Origin: Polyangiaceae bacterium UTPRO1
GTDB lineage: Bacteria; Desulfobacterota; Binatia; UTPRO1
Assembly (NCBI GenBank): GCA_002050235.1
Contig: MWST01000026.1
Span: 62,001 to 126,000 of the forward strand
Direction of reading: 5' to 3'
Length of the DNA stretch: 64,000 nucleotides
The first letter of the stretch is position 1. The number at the start of each line of letters is the position of its first letter. A model generated the notes under the pieces. It did no database searches. It saw nothing but the letters and a program-made list of their open reading frames with translations, and was not told the origin of the DNA. Both the position numbers and the translations under genes were made by a program. Positions 10,336-20,722 of the stretch are shown here, one piece after another.

Positions 10336-11334
10336 CTACGCCGCCGACTCGTACGCGAGCGCACTAGACGCGGCCAGGAGCTCGCGCATGGCCGCAGTCG
10401 TCGGCGCCCGCGTCAACGCCGCGCGCAGCTCGGCGCCGCCGCGGAGGTGCTTCACCATCCGGCACGCGAGTCCGCGCGAGCGGCCGAGCGCGGCCTTCGG
10501 CGGCAGCTCTTCCTCGAGGCGCGCGATCAACGCCGCGACCGCCGCCAGGCGCTCCGCCGGCGTCGGCGGAGCCAGCGATAGCCCACGCTGCAGAGCCTCG
10601 ACCTCGCGAAAGATCCATGGGTGCGCGAGCGCCGCGCGCCCGACCATGATGCCGTCGACGCCGGTCTCGGCGAGACGCGCGAGCGCGCCGGCGGCGGTGG
10701 TGACGTCGCCGCTCCCGATCACCGGCACGGCTACGGCTTGCTTCACTCGCGCCACTAGCTCCCAGTCGGCCGTGCCGCTGTAGAGCTGGGCCCGCGTCCG
10801 CCCGTGGACGGCGATCGCCTGCGCGCCCTCGCCTTCGGCCATGCGCGCCACCTCGACCGCATTCCGCGATCCCGCGTCCCATCCGGCGCGGAGCTTCACC
10901 GTGAAGGGGATCGTGAGCGTCCGGCGCAGCGCCTGCAGGATCTCCCGCAGCACGGCGGGCCGGCGCATGAGGTCGGCGCCGCCGCCCTTCCTGGTGACCT
11001 TGGGCGCCGGGCACCCGCAGTTGACGTCGACGACGTCGGCGCCGAGATCTTCGGCGAGGCGCGCCGACGCGGCCATGCGCTCCGGGTCGGCTCCGAAGAG
11101 CTGGATCGAGATCGGCCGCTCGAGCGGACGGAAACGCATCATGCCGCGGGTGCGGACGTTGCGGCGCGTCAGGGCTTCGACGCTGACGAGCTCGGTCACC
11201 ACGAGCCCGACTGCGCCCGGGTTCAGCTCCTTCACCAGCGTGCGATAGGCGGAGTCGGTGATGCCGGACATGGGCGCCAGCACGAGGTTCGGCGCCACCG
11301 TGACGCCGCCGATCGCGAAGCGCCGCGGCGTCAC
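10336..11334 (-). CDS. dusB: tRNA-dihydrouridine synthase B
   Basis: About 332 residues. FMN-dependent TIM-barrel enzyme that reduces specific uridines of tRNA to dihydrouridine. Signatures: LVLAPMSGITD near the N-terminus (FMN site), the catalytic-Cys loop VNCGCPAPKV, MRRP after it, IAVHGRTRAQLY and IGSGDV followed by GVDGIMVGRAAL. I start it at the GTG at 11334, which aligns best with the family's N-terminus. A GTG at 11367 has a better-spaced GGGAAG upstream and is the main alternative; the open frame reaches 11598. No NifR3-type nitrogen regulator is adjacent. Confidence 0.92.
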   Translation of the reverse strand: MTPRRFAIGGVTVAPNLVLAPMSGITDSAYRTLVKELNPGAVGLVVTELVSVEALTRRNVRTRGMMRFRPLERPISIQLFGADPERMAASARLAEDLGADVVDVNCGCPAPKVTRKGGGADLMRRPAVLREILQALRRTLTIPFTVKLRAGWDAGSRNAVEVARMAEGEGAQAIAVHGRTRAQLYSGTADWELVARVKQAVAVPVIGSGDVTTAAGALARLAETGVDGIMVGRAALAHPWIFREVEALQRGLSLAPPTPAERLAAVAALIARLEEELPPKAALGRSRGLACRMVKHLRGGAELRAALTRAPTTAAMRELLAASSALAYESAA

Positions 11335-11576
11335 GCCGCGAGCCTGGGCCGGCAGGTGTTCGTGCACGGCATCACGCTTCCCGCGAGCGCTTCCTCTCGA
11401 CGCCAACCCGCACGGGCGTTTACAGCCGGATTCAGTGCATCGCTGCGTCCCTGGCGGCTCTGCACGAGCGGCGGCGGCGCGCCGCCGCCGCCCAACGCGA
11501 CCGCCGATCGTGGAGCGGGGAGCCTCATGGTCGATTTTGCTTGCTCGACGGCACGACAGGTGTAGAACCGGGAGCC

Positions 11577-11654
11577 ATGGACGGCCTGTTCGTCGCACTC
11601 GGCATCCTGGGCGGCGTCATGATCGTCGCCGTCGCGTACCTCATCGCCAAGTAG
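11577..11654 (+). CDS. Putative 25-residue single-span membrane micropeptide
   Basis: ATG to TAG encodes MDGLFVALGILGGVMIVAVA followed by YLIAK. One hydrophobic helix of about 20 residues spans nearly the whole product, with an acidic N-terminus and a C-terminal Lys, as in known small inner-membrane subunits (KdpF-like or CydX-like in size only). GGGAG lies 2-3 bases before ATG, closer than ideal. It sits on the plus strand between two minus-strand genes, dusB and gltA, with its stop 7 bases from the end of gltA. Real but undescribed, or a chance hydrophobic ORF; no homology claim is possible here. Confidence 0.4.
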   Translation: MDGLFVALGILGGVMIVAVAYLIAK

Positions 11655-11661
11655 CCTGCGT

Positions 11662-12954
<1,293 letters not shown>

Positions 12955-12987
12955 GGCGTCCGTCCTTTCTCTTCTTTTCGCGGGCGG

Positions 12988-13015
12988 ATTCTAGCTGACC
13001 GAGCGACCGCCGCAA
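12988..13015 (-). promoter_or_regulatory. Candidate sigma-70 promoter of gltA
   Basis: Minus strand: TTGCGG (13010-13015), 16-base spacer, TAGAAT (12988-12993; 5 of 6 matches to the -10 consensus). Start near 12981 would give a leader of about 27 bases that just contains the gltA ribosome site. Confidence 0.5.
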
Positions 13016-13064
13016 CGCGCGCGGCGAGCGTCGCCCACGACGCCGGCGCGCGACGTCGCCGCCG

Positions 13065-14114
13065 TCAGTCCCGCGCCGAGAGCTCGTGCACGGCGTCGAT
13101 GAGGGCGCCGACGTGCGCGAGCGGCGTCTCGGGGAGGACGCCGTGCCCGAGATTGAACACGTGTCCCGGCCGCCCGCCGGCGCGCTCGAGGATGCGGCCG
13201 ACCCGCCGGCGGATCTCCTCTACGGGTGCGAAGAGCGCGACGGGATCGAGATTGCCCTGCACCGCGACGTCGTAGCCGAGCCGGCGCCAGGCGTCGGCGA
13301 GATCGACGTGCCAATCGAGGCCGATGACGTCGCCGCCGGCCTCGCGCACGAGCTCGAGAAGCGCCGCCGTGCCGGTGCCGAAGTGGATCACGGGCACGCC
13401 GCTCGCGGCGAGCGCCGCGAAGGTGGCGCGCATGTGCGGCAGCACGTAGGCGCGGTAGTCGTCGGGCCCGAGGCAGCCGACCCAGCTGTCGAAGACCTGC
13501 AACGCCTGCGCGCCGGCTGCGACCTGGGCCTGCAGGTACTCGACGACGGTCTCCGACAAGCGCTCCATGAGGCCGTGCCACGCCGCCGGATCGGTGTACA
13601 TGAGCGTCTTGGTGTGCCGGTACTGCCGCGAGCCGCCGCCCTCGATGACGTAGGACGCGAGGGTGAAGGGCGCGCCGGCGAAGCCGATCAACGGCACCCT
13701 GTCGGCGAGGCGCTCGCGCGCCAGGCGCACGGTCTCGAGGACGTAGCCGAGCCCCTCGGCCGCCGGCACCCGCGCCAGCGCATCGACGTCGGCCCGCGTC
13801 CGCACCGGGCGACGGATGATCGGCCCGTCTCCGGCAGCGAACTCGAGGCCGACGCCCATCGGCTCGAGCACGAGCAGGATGTCGGCGAAGAGGATTGCAG
13901 CGTCGACCGGGAAGCGCTCGATCGGCATGAGCGTCACCCGCGCCGCGAGCTCGGGGGTCTTGCAGAGCTCGAGGAATCCGTGCCGGGCGCGGAGCGTCCG
14001 ATACTCCGGCAGGTAACGCCCGGCCTGGCGCATGATCCAGACCGGCGTGCGGTCGGTCGGCTGGCGCCGGCAGGCGCGGAGAAATCGCGTGGCGGCGGAC
14101 ACCGGCGCGGACAA
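13065..14114 (-). CDS. hemE: Uroporphyrinogen-III decarboxylase
   Basis: Up to 349 residues. Removes four carboxyl groups from uroporphyrinogen III to give coproporphyrinogen III in haem synthesis; soluble TIM-barrel homodimer. The substrate-pocket signature WIMRQAGRYLPEYR near residue 26 is intact, as are the IEGGGSRQY, FDSWVG and GNLDPVALFAP blocks typical of the family. The first available start is TTG at 14114; a GTG at 14102 is equally plausible and neither has a strong ribosome site. No other haem genes are adjacent. Confidence 0.95.
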   Translation of the reverse strand: MSAPVSAATRFLRACRRQPTDRTPVWIMRQAGRYLPEYRTLRARHGFLELCKTPELAARVTLMPIERFPVDAAILFADILLVLEPMGVGLEFAAGDGPIIRRPVRTRADVDALARVPAAEGLGYVLETVRLARERLADRVPLIGFAGAPFTLASYVIEGGGSRQYRHTKTLMYTDPAAWHGLMERLSETVVEYLQAQVAAGAQALQVFDSWVGCLGPDDYRAYVLPHMRATFAALAASGVPVIHFGTGTAALLELVREAGGDVIGLDWHVDLADAWRRLGYDVAVQGNLDPVALFAPVEEIRRRVGRILERAGGRPGHVFNLGHGVLPETPLAHVGALIDAVHELSARD

Positions 14115-14194
14115 TGCCAGGCCCGGCGTGCGGCGTCGAGAGCAGCGGCACGCGCTCGCCGGCGAGTGCCGCGCCGCAACCGTCGGCGACGCCG

Positions 14195-14659
14195 CTAGCG
14201 GACTTCGAGGAGCTCGACCTCGAAGGTGAGGGTCGCGTTCGGCGGGATGACGCCGCCGGCGCCGCGGGCTCCGTAGGCGAGGTCCGGCGGGATGACGAGC
14301 TTGCGCACGCCGCCCACCTTCATCGTCGCGACCCCCTCGTCCCAGCCTTTGATGACCTGCCCGCGCCCGAGCGCGAAGCTGAACGGCTGGCCGCGGTCCT
14401 TGGAGCTATCGAACTTCTTGCCGTCGACGAGCCACCCCGTGTAGTGCACGACCGCCGTCTGTCCGGTCTGCGGCGACGCCCCGGTGCCGACCTTCAGATC
14501 CACGTATTGCAAGCCGCTCGGCGCCGTCTCCAGGTTCTCGGCCATCGTGTCCGTCTTTCCCGCGGGAGCGCCGGCAGCGCCGCCGACCTCCTGCGAACGT
14601 TCGCAGCCGATCGCGAGCGCGGCGATCAATGCGAGGGAGAATGCGATGCGCATCGTCAT
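14195..14659 (-). CDS. FKBP-type peptidyl-prolyl isomerase, probable lipoprotein
   Basis: 154 residues from the ATG at 14659 (a TTG-start frame reaches 14698). Residues 4-18 are a hydrophobic export signal followed by AIGC with Cys19, a lipobox-like site, so the mature protein is probably anchored in a membrane facing the periplasm. The FKBP fold fills the C-terminal 110 residues: [33 protein letters not shown] and [18 protein letters not shown] match the rotamase active-site strands. Proline isomerisation in envelope protein folding is the family role. Adjacent genes are functionally unrelated. Confidence 0.9.
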   Translation of the reverse strand: MTMRIAFSLALIAALAIGCERSQEVGGAAGAPAGKTDTMAENLETAPSGLQYVDLKVGTGASPQTGQTAVVHYTGWLVDGKKFDSSKDRGQPFSFALGRGQVIKGWDEGVATMKVGGVRKLVIPPDLAYGARGAGGVIPPNATLTFEVELLEVR

Positions 14660-14694
14660 GGCGCGGCGCACGCTACCGGCGGCGCTGCGATCGG

Positions 14695-16281
14695 TCAACC
14701 GATCCGGGGCGGGCGCGGCGGGTCGGCGCCGGCGTCCGGCGCCGCAGCGAGCACGCGCAGGAGCTCGACGAGCGCCATGGTGTCGCGCGCGCAGTACGCG
14801 AGCAGCTGCGCCCGGACCTCCTCTCGCTGTGCGGCATCGAGCTCCGGGTCGACGAGGGCCGCGTGGGCGCGCGCCGCCGCCAGCCCGTCGCGAATCGCGA
14901 GGTCGTCGTAGCCGAGCCCGGGGACGAACGCCGGCAGCACGCGCTTGATCGAGAAGGAGCCGCGGAGATCGGGATGATAGCAGTGGTCGCGCACGAGCGG
15001 CAGCAGGTCGACGATGCGGTTGCAGCGCGCGAGCAGCGCGGCAGCGAGATCCGGCAGCGCCGCAGCGAGGGCGCGCAGGACCTCGCCCTCGAAGCCCGAG
15101 TAGACGACGATGGCCGCGGCGTCGGCGGTCGCCGCCAGCAGGCTCTCGGCGAACGCCCGACGCGGATCGCCGGCGGCGTCATGGAGGAAGGCGCGGTGCT
15201 CGAGCGCGCCGTCGGCGGCGAGCACATGATCCGACCACTGGAACGGCACCTGTTCGAAAGGTCGCGTGCCGGGATACACCGGCACGGCCGGCGCGATCGT
15301 CTCGAAGTCGATGCAGTGCGCGGGCCGCGGGATGGCCGCGAGCTGCGCCGCCAGCGCCGGTTCGCAGATGGCGCCGCCGCGCCGGGCGGCCCGCCGGGCG
15401 CGCTCCTGGAGCGGCGTCAGGCCGACGAGGTCGAGCGGCACGGCGCGGATGTCGTCGATGCCGCGGCGCCCGAGCTCGGCGAGCTGCGCGCCCGTGAGCC
15501 GCGGCAGGTCGGTCACCGGATACGGCGGACCGCCGGCGTGGCAATGGCCGAAGAAGGGACAGCGAGACGGAACCAGGCATTGCGCGCCGATCGTCACCGC
15601 CGGCGGCTCTGCGGCGGCGAGAACCGCCTGCATCTCGCCGAGGCGGGCCTGGACGCTCGCCAGGAGCGGCTCGACCTCGCCGGTCAGATCGACGTGGGTG
15701 AAGAGGCGTCCGAGATCGAGTGCGCCGCCGGCGTGCACGTAGTCGCCGTCGAGGAGGAGGAGGCCCGCTCTGGCCACCGGGAGCCCGGCAGCGCGCATGA
15801 TGGCTACCTGATAGGCGAGGTCGGTCGCGTGCCGATCGCGGACGCGAAGCGCCGCCTTCACCTCCACGAGCGCCCACCCCGCGGCCGTCCGCACGAGGAC
15901 ATCGGCGCGCGTCCTGGCGCCGCCGTGCTCGAACGCGGCCTCGAACAACGCCTCCGTCGCGTCGTCCGCGAGTGCCGCCCGCGTAGCCGCGAGCGCCGCC
16001 TCCCACTCTTCGTTGGCGATCAGCCGGCCGCGGGGAAACCGCTCTCGCGCCAGTCGACCGACGGCGATTCCCGCCTCGCGAAGCGCGTCGCCTCCGGCCG
16101 GGTCGGGATCGCGAAGCTCGGGGGCGACGCTCTCGAGGCGAAGGCGCTTCGCGCACTGCAGACCGGCCAGGAAGAGTCGCTTCGACAGCGCCACGAGTGT
16201 CGCCGCATGGCGCGCGCGCGCGGCGGCGTCAAGCGCGCCGACAGCGCCGGCACGCGCACTCCTCCTGCCGCAATGCGGCAT
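14695..16281 (-). CDS. DUF2779-type fusion: Fe-S PD-(D/E)XK nuclease plus DEDD exonuclease
   Basis: 528 residues from ATG 16281; GTG 16194 is an alternative just before the family's [16 protein letters not shown] block. The N-terminal half has RecB/Cas4-like nuclease features: Asp127, Glu140-Val-Lys142 in WALVEVKAA, and Gln158. It also has a likely 4Fe-4S cluster made of Cys43 plus Cys235, Cys241 and Cys247 (C-x5-C-x5-C). The C-terminal half begins with [20 protein letters not shown] and carries DEDD exonuclease-like acids: Asp325/Glu327, the VVYSGFE block and Asp500 in YCARDTMAL. Predicted DNA or RNA processing; the biological role is not established for this family. Confidence 0.8.
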   Translation of the reverse strand: MPHCGRRSARAGAVGALDAAARARHAATLVALSKRLFLAGLQCAKRLRLESVAPELRDPDPAGGDALREAGIAVGRLARERFPRGRLIANEEWEAALAATRAALADDATEALFEAAFEHGGARTRADVLVRTAAGWALVEVKAALRVRDRHATDLAYQVAIMRAAGLPVARAGLLLLDGDYVHAGGALDLGRLFTHVDLTGEVEPLLASVQARLGEMQAVLAAAEPPAVTIGAQCLVPSRCPFFGHCHAGGPPYPVTDLPRLTGAQLAELGRRGIDDIRAVPLDLVGLTPLQERARRAARRGGAICEPALAAQLAAIPRPAHCIDFETIAPAVPVYPGTRPFEQVPFQWSDHVLAADGALEHRAFLHDAAGDPRRAFAESLLAATADAAAIVVYSGFEGEVLRALAAALPDLAAALLARCNRIVDLLPLVRDHCYHPDLRGSFSIKRVLPAFVPGLGYDDLAIRDGLAAARAHAALVDPELDAAQREEVRAQLLAYCARDTMALVELLRVLAAAPDAGADPPRPPRIG

Positions 16282-16386
16282 CAAATTGTCCGAGACATCT
16301 TCCCCGAGCTGTGCTATGCGCCAGCACCGTCGCACTTGGGTTTTTCGGCTGGTGTTGCTCGGGAAGTGCCGTGGAGGGGTGGCAGG

Positions 16387-17208
16387 ATGGCAGAGGCGGC
16401 AAACAGCGGCGTCCGCAGGACGCGGACGACGACCCGAAACGACGTCGACCCTTTCGGCTTCGATCCGCTCACGCGCGAGCGTGCGAAGCCCTTCTTCCGA
16501 TTCCTCTATAAATACTACTGGCGCGTCGAGGTCGAAGGTCTCGAGCACCTGCCCACCGAGGGGCCGGTGCTCCTGGCCGCAAACCACTCCGGCACCCTGC
16601 CGTTCGACGCCGCGATGATCTCGCTCGCGGTCGAAGACGAGCATCCCGCGCATCGCATCGTGCGCATGCTGTACGCCAAGTTCGTCACCGATCTACCCGT
16701 GATCGGCACCTTGTTCAGCCGCCTCGGCGGCGTCGAGGCTTCGACCGTGAACGGCGCCGCGCTCCTCAAGCGCGGTGAAGCGGTCGGCATCTTCCCCGAG
16801 GGTGAAGAGGCGCTCGGGAAGCCGTACCATCAGGCGTACTGCCTGCGCCCGTTCCGCACCGGCGTCGCCCATTTGAGCGCGCGCCACCAGGCGCCGGTCG
16901 TGCCCGTCGCCGTCATCGGCGCCGAGGAGACGACGCGCTCGCTCTTCCGCATCCCGCAACTACCGCGCATGTTTCGCGTGCCGTTCATTCCGGTCCCGAG
17001 CCTCCTCTACCTGCTCGGTCCGCTCGGGTACCTGCCGCTCCCCACGAAGTGGCGCATCCGCTTCGGACCGCCCCTGATGCCGATCCGTCCCTACCCTCGC
17101 ACCCCGCGCGAGCAATTCTTCCACGAGCGCGCCGAGTACGTGCGGACGGAGGTCCAGCGCTTGCTCGACGCCGAGCGCCTGCGCCGCAGCACGGTCATCT
17201 TCGGCTGA
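16387..17208 (+). CDS. MGAT-like lysophospholipid acyltransferase family protein (copy 1)
   Basis: 273 residues from the ATG at 16387, preceded by GGAGGGG. A PlsC-superfamily acyltransferase, which would transfer an acyl chain to a glycerol- or phospholipid-type acceptor at the membrane. Visible blocks: LLAANHSGTLPFD (His then Asp at a spacing longer than the classical HX4D), the FPEGEEALGKPY block in place of FPEGT, VVPVAVIGAEE and LPLPTKWRIRFGPP. These are characteristic of the MGAT/DGAT-like branch. Residues 190-225 contain a hydrophobic stretch that may bind the membrane. A related copy is at 19577-20647. The substrate is unknown. Confidence 0.85.
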   Translation: MAEAANSGVRRTRTTTRNDVDPFGFDPLTRERAKPFFRFLYKYYWRVEVEGLEHLPTEGPVLLAANHSGTLPFDAAMISLAVEDEHPAHRIVRMLYAKFVTDLPVIGTLFSRLGGVEASTVNGAALLKRGEAVGIFPEGEEALGKPYHQAYCLRPFRTGVAHLSARHQAPVVPVAVIGAEETTRSLFRIPQLPRMFRVPFIPVPSLLYLLGPLGYLPLPTKWRIRFGPPLMPIRPYPRTPREQFFHERAEYVRTEVQRLLDAERLRRSTVIFG

Positions 17209-17233
17209 GCGCGAAGAAGCGGCGCGGGCCTTC

Positions 17234-18034
17234 TCAACGGCGCGCCGCGAGGACGACGGCGAGGGCGAGAGCGAGCCGGTACCAACCGAATAGGCGCAGG
17301 TCGTGGTCGCGGACGTAGCGTAGCAACGCCGCGATCACCACCAGAGAGACGGCGAACGAGACGACCAGACCGACCACGAAGATCGGGACGTCGGCAACGG
17401 CCAGGGCGCGGCGCGATTCCCAGAGCGCGAACACCGACGCCGCGCCCAGGGTCGGGAGGGCGAGGAAGAACGAGAACTCGAGCGCGGTCGGGCGGGCGAG
17501 CCCGGCGAGCAGCGCGCCGATGATCGTGGCGCCGGAGCGCGACACCCCGGGCCAGAGCGACGCCGCCTGCGCGCACCCGACGCACAGCGCCTGCCCCCAG
17601 GTGACGTCGTCGAGGCTCCTCGTGCGCCCCGGCGGGCGCTGCGGCCCATCGACCGCGAGCAGCACCACGCCGCCGAGCGCGAGCCCGGCCGCGACCGGCA
17701 GCGGGCCGAAGAGCACCCGCACGATCCAGCGGTGGAACAGGAGCCCGATGACCGCCGCCGGAACGAACGCTACCAGGAGCTTGCCGACGAACGCCCGAGC
17801 GCTCGACTCCCGCCGGACGCCGCGCCCGATAGCACCGATGCGCTCGCGGTAGAACCAGGCGACGGCCAGCACCGCCCCGAGCTGGATGAAGATCTCGAAG
17901 GCGGCCGCTTTCTCCTCCGGGAAGGCCAGCCAGGTCCCGGCGAGGATCAGGTGTCCCGTCGACGAGACCGGTACGAACTCCGTCACTCCCTCGACGATTC
18001 CGAGCACCACCGCGATCCAGAAGAGCGTCTCCAC
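17234..18034 (-). CDS. uppP: Undecaprenyl-diphosphatase (BacA family)
   Basis: 266 residues from a GTG at 18034, which has GGGGAAGG at proper spacing. Dephosphorylates undecaprenyl diphosphate to recycle the lipid carrier for peptidoglycan and other envelope polymers. The family's two signature segments are intact: EGVTEFVPVSSTGHL near residue 15 and PGVSRSGATI in the middle. Multiple hydrophobic helices are evident, consistent with an integral membrane enzyme of 7-8 spans. The stop converges on the end of the acyltransferase gene (25-base gap). Confidence 0.95.
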   Translation of the reverse strand: METLFWIAVVLGIVEGVTEFVPVSSTGHLILAGTWLAFPEEKAAAFEIFIQLGAVLAVAWFYRERIGAIGRGVRRESSARAFVGKLLVAFVPAAVIGLLFHRWIVRVLFGPLPVAAGLALGGVVLLAVDGPQRPPGRTRSLDDVTWGQALCVGCAQAASLWPGVSRSGATIIGALLAGLARPTALEFSFFLALPTLGAASVFALWESRRALAVADVPIFVVGLVVSFAVSLVVIAALLRYVRDHDLRLFGWYRLALALAVVLAARR

Positions 18035-18258
18035 GCTCACCCCCTTCCCCGCACCGGCCGTCGATAGCACACGGCGCGGGCGCCGTAGAGAGGCCGCCTC
18101 ACTGCCTGTCGCCGCGCTGCCCGTTTTCCGATCATCGCCCGCCGATCGAGCATGAGATGCGCGATCCGAACGTCGCATCCCCCTATGTCGGCAGCCTTCC
18201 GCCTCCACCCTCGCGGCATCCGCTTTGCTGAACGGTCGTCGACCCGGGGGGAGCACGC

Positions 18259-19545
18259 ATGATGACCAAGAGCAACTGGTTGTTGGCAGCGGCGTTCGTG
18301 GCCGGAACGACCGACATCGCCGGCGCCGTCCATGCACGGACAGAGAGCGGCTCCACCTTGGAAGAGCGACTCGAGCGCCGCGAACGCCAGGACGAGCCGC
18401 CGGCGGACTGTTGCGACCCGTGGCAGCTGCGGCGGCGCCTCGATCGGATCGAGGCCAGCACCGAGCACCTGCCGTTCGGCCTCGAGCTCGGCAGCGGCAT
18501 CGCGACCTCGTACGAGTACGACCTCAACGACCCGGGCTCGAGACGGATCTCGCTCCGCTCCTTCGACCGCAACCACGACAGCTTCGTGCTCGACCTCTTC
18601 CAGCTGCGCATCTCCCGCGCCCCGGGCGTCGATGGTGTCGGCTTCGTGGCCAAGATCGACTTCGGCAAGCTCGCCGAGCGCCTCGGGACCGATTGGGACG
18701 GCGACGGCACCAGCGGCAACGTCGCCGCGGAGCGGGACCCGGTCGATCTCCAAGAGGCCTACGTCACCTACGACGTCCCGGGGCTCCCCGATCTCCGGCT
18801 GAGGGCCGGGAAGTTCGTGACCCCTCTGGGCGCCGAGGTGATCGAGCCGTGGAGCAACCCGAACATCAGCCGCTCGCTCGCATTCGCGTGGGCCGATCCA
18901 TTCACGCACGTGGGCGCGACGGCGAGCTACGCCTTCGGCTCGCAGGCGAGCCTGATGCTCGGTATCGTCAACGGCTGGGACAACGTCGTCGACGCGAACG
19001 ACGGCAAGACGCTCGTCGGCAGCCTCGGCCTCACGCCGGTCGAACGGCTCTCGTTCACGATCAACGGCATCTACGGTGCCGAGCAGCCCGATCGCGGCGA
19101 CGCCAAGCGCGGCTCGATCGACCTCGTCTCGACCATCAAACCGGGCGCCGGCTTCGCGATCGTCCTGAACTACCTCTACGGCAACGAGACCGATCTCGGA
19201 GTCGGCGGCGATGCGGAGTGGAACGCGTTTTCGGGCATCCTGGCTTACGATCTCGCCGCCGCGCTGCCGCTACCGGTGGGCTTGGCGCTCCGCGGCGAAT
19301 ACTTCGACGACTCGGACGGAACGCGCCTCCCGACGCCCGACGGCAACGGCTTCGGCGCACACCAGAGCGCCTGGGAAGTCACGACCACGCTCCAGGTCGT
19401 CCTCGCCCCGGGCCTGATGCTCCGCACCGAGTACCGCTACGACAAGGGCCGGCACCGGCTCTACGAGAAGTCTCCGGTCGGCGCGGCCGCCGACTTTCGG
19501 AACGATCAGCACACGATCGCCGCCGAGATGTCCTATGTCTTCTGA
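18259..19545 (+). CDS. Outer-membrane beta-barrel porin (OprO/P or porin-2-like)
   Basis: 428 residues. A signal peptide (about 1-25) precedes a short charged helix (LEERLERRERQDE) with two adjacent Cys, then an all-beta region with alternating hydrophobic and polar strands and many aromatic girdle residues. The chain ends in SYVF, with the C-terminal Phe recognised by the BAM machinery. The segment AYVTYDVPGLPDLRLRAGKF followed by EVIEPWSNP resembles phosphate-selective or porin-2-type barrels (16-18 strands). Substrate not predictable. GGGGGGAG precedes the ATG. Its presence supports a Gram-negative envelope. Confidence 0.85.
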   Translation: MMTKSNWLLAAAFVAGTTDIAGAVHARTESGSTLEERLERRERQDEPPADCCDPWQLRRRLDRIEASTEHLPFGLELGSGIATSYEYDLNDPGSRRISLRSFDRNHDSFVLDLFQLRISRAPGVDGVGFVAKIDFGKLAERLGTDWDGDGTSGNVAAERDPVDLQEAYVTYDVPGLPDLRLRAGKFVTPLGAEVIEPWSNPNISRSLAFAWADPFTHVGATASYAFGSQASLMLGIVNGWDNVVDANDGKTLVGSLGLTPVERLSFTINGIYGAEQPDRGDAKRGSIDLVSTIKPGAGFAIVLNYLYGNETDLGVGGDAEWNAFSGILAYDLAAALPLPVGLALRGEYFDDSDGTRLPTPDGNGFGAHQSAWEVTTTLQVVLAPGLMLRTEYRYDKGRHRLYEKSPVGAAADFRNDQHTIAAEMSYVF

Positions 19546-19576
19546 AACCGCGTCGACCGCCGCGTCCGCCGGCGGC

Positions 19577-20647
19577 TCACGCGAAAACGGACCGGCGCTC
19601 CGAGAGCGCGGCGATCAGCATCCGCTGGATGCGCTCGCGGATCTCCTCCTTCAGCCGGTTCACCAGGAGCTCGTCGCGGTGCGCGTCGGCGCCGTGTTGC
19701 CCCGCGAGATCGATCGGCGGTCCGAATACGAGCCGCCACTTGGTAGGCAGGGGCACGAGTCCGAGCACTCCGAGCCAGGGAAACGTGGGGGTCACGGGAA
19801 AGTAGGGTAGATCGAGGCCGCGCGCCGCCCAGCCCCACCGCGCCAGCACCGGGTGGATCTCCTCCGCACCCACCACCGCGACCGGCACCAGCGGCGCACC
19901 GGTCTCGAGCGCCAGCGCCACGAATCCCCCGCGCCCGAAGCGCTGCAGCCGATAACGCTCGCGGTAGTACTTGCCGAGCCCCTTTGCGCCCTCGGGAAAG
20001 GCGATCACCGCCTGCTCTCGCGCCAGCAGACGGCGTGCATTCTGCGACGAGGCGCGTACGACCCCGAGGCGCGCCAGCAGCGGACCGAGGAACGGCATCC
20101 GGTAGATGAAATCCTCGACCAGCGGGCGTGCCTGCCGTCCGCCGCCGGGGCAGTGCGCACGGAGGGCCTCGGCGATCATCACCCCGTCGTAGGGGAACAT
20201 CCCACCCGAGTGGTTGCCGACCAGGAGCAGGCGGCCGGAGAGCGGCACGTGCTCGAGGCCGATCGTCTCGACCCGCCACCAGCGTTCGTAGAGGACGCGG
20301 AGGAAGGGCTCGAGGCGGGCCCGGAATGCCGGGTCGTACCCGAAGTCCCCGACCCGATCGGCGGTCCCCACCATCCGCATTCTCACGAAAGCGGCGCCGA
20401 GCCCGCCTTCCATGAGGGCGCGACCAAGGTCGGCATAGAAGCCGAGCACCTCCTCGCCGACGCCCCGCAACCAGGCGCCGTAGTCCGGACCCTCCTCGAT
20501 GCCGGCGAGCGCCTCTTCCAGCTCACGCTCGAGAGCGCGCAGCCGCTGTCCGAACGCCTGATGACCGGCTTCGCTCCGGCGCCGCCGCCGGCGCGACTGC
20601 GGCGGCCCGCTATCGTCGGGACGCAAGTCGACTACGCGCCGAGCCAT
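19577..20647 (-). CDS. MGAT-like lysophospholipid acyltransferase family protein (copy 2)
   Basis: 356 residues. An Arg-rich and helical N-terminal extension of about 110 residues precedes the acyltransferase domain. The domain shows LLVGNHSGGMFPYDGVMI, FPEGAKGLGKYYRERY, LVPVAVVGAEEIHPV and LPLPTKWRLVFGPP, closely parallel to the protein at 16387-17208, so the two are paralogues. Predicted membrane-associated lipid acylation; the acceptor is unknown. The gene is convergent with the porin and divergent from the ArsA pair (75-base gap). Confidence 0.85.
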   Translation of the reverse strand: MARRVVDLRPDDSGPPQSRRRRRRSEAGHQAFGQRLRALERELEEALAGIEEGPDYGAWLRGVGEEVLGFYADLGRALMEGGLGAAFVRMRMVGTADRVGDFGYDPAFRARLEPFLRVLYERWWRVETIGLEHVPLSGRLLLVGNHSGGMFPYDGVMIAEALRAHCPGGGRQARPLVEDFIYRMPFLGPLLARLGVVRASSQNARRLLAREQAVIAFPEGAKGLGKYYRERYRLQRFGRGGFVALALETGAPLVPVAVVGAEEIHPVLARWGWAARGLDLPYFPVTPTFPWLGVLGLVPLPTKWRLVFGPPIDLAGQHGADAHRDELLVNRLKEEIRERIQRMLIAALSERRSVFA

Positions 20648-20722
20648 GGCGGGACGCTACGGAAGGGTTTCCGCAATGTCAATTTGACCGCGCCCGGACG
20701 CGCGCGTAGTAAGTCGGTCCCG

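Noticed and set aside
12991-14151. 386-residue minus-strand frame overlapping hemE
   Set aside because: Out-of-frame Arg/Pro shadow of hemE.
14629-16386. Upstream extension of the acyltransferase frame across the nuclease gene
   Set aside because: The 580-codon upstream part is antisense to the DUF2779-type gene and has no domain; the ATG at 16387 with GGAGGGG is the natural start.
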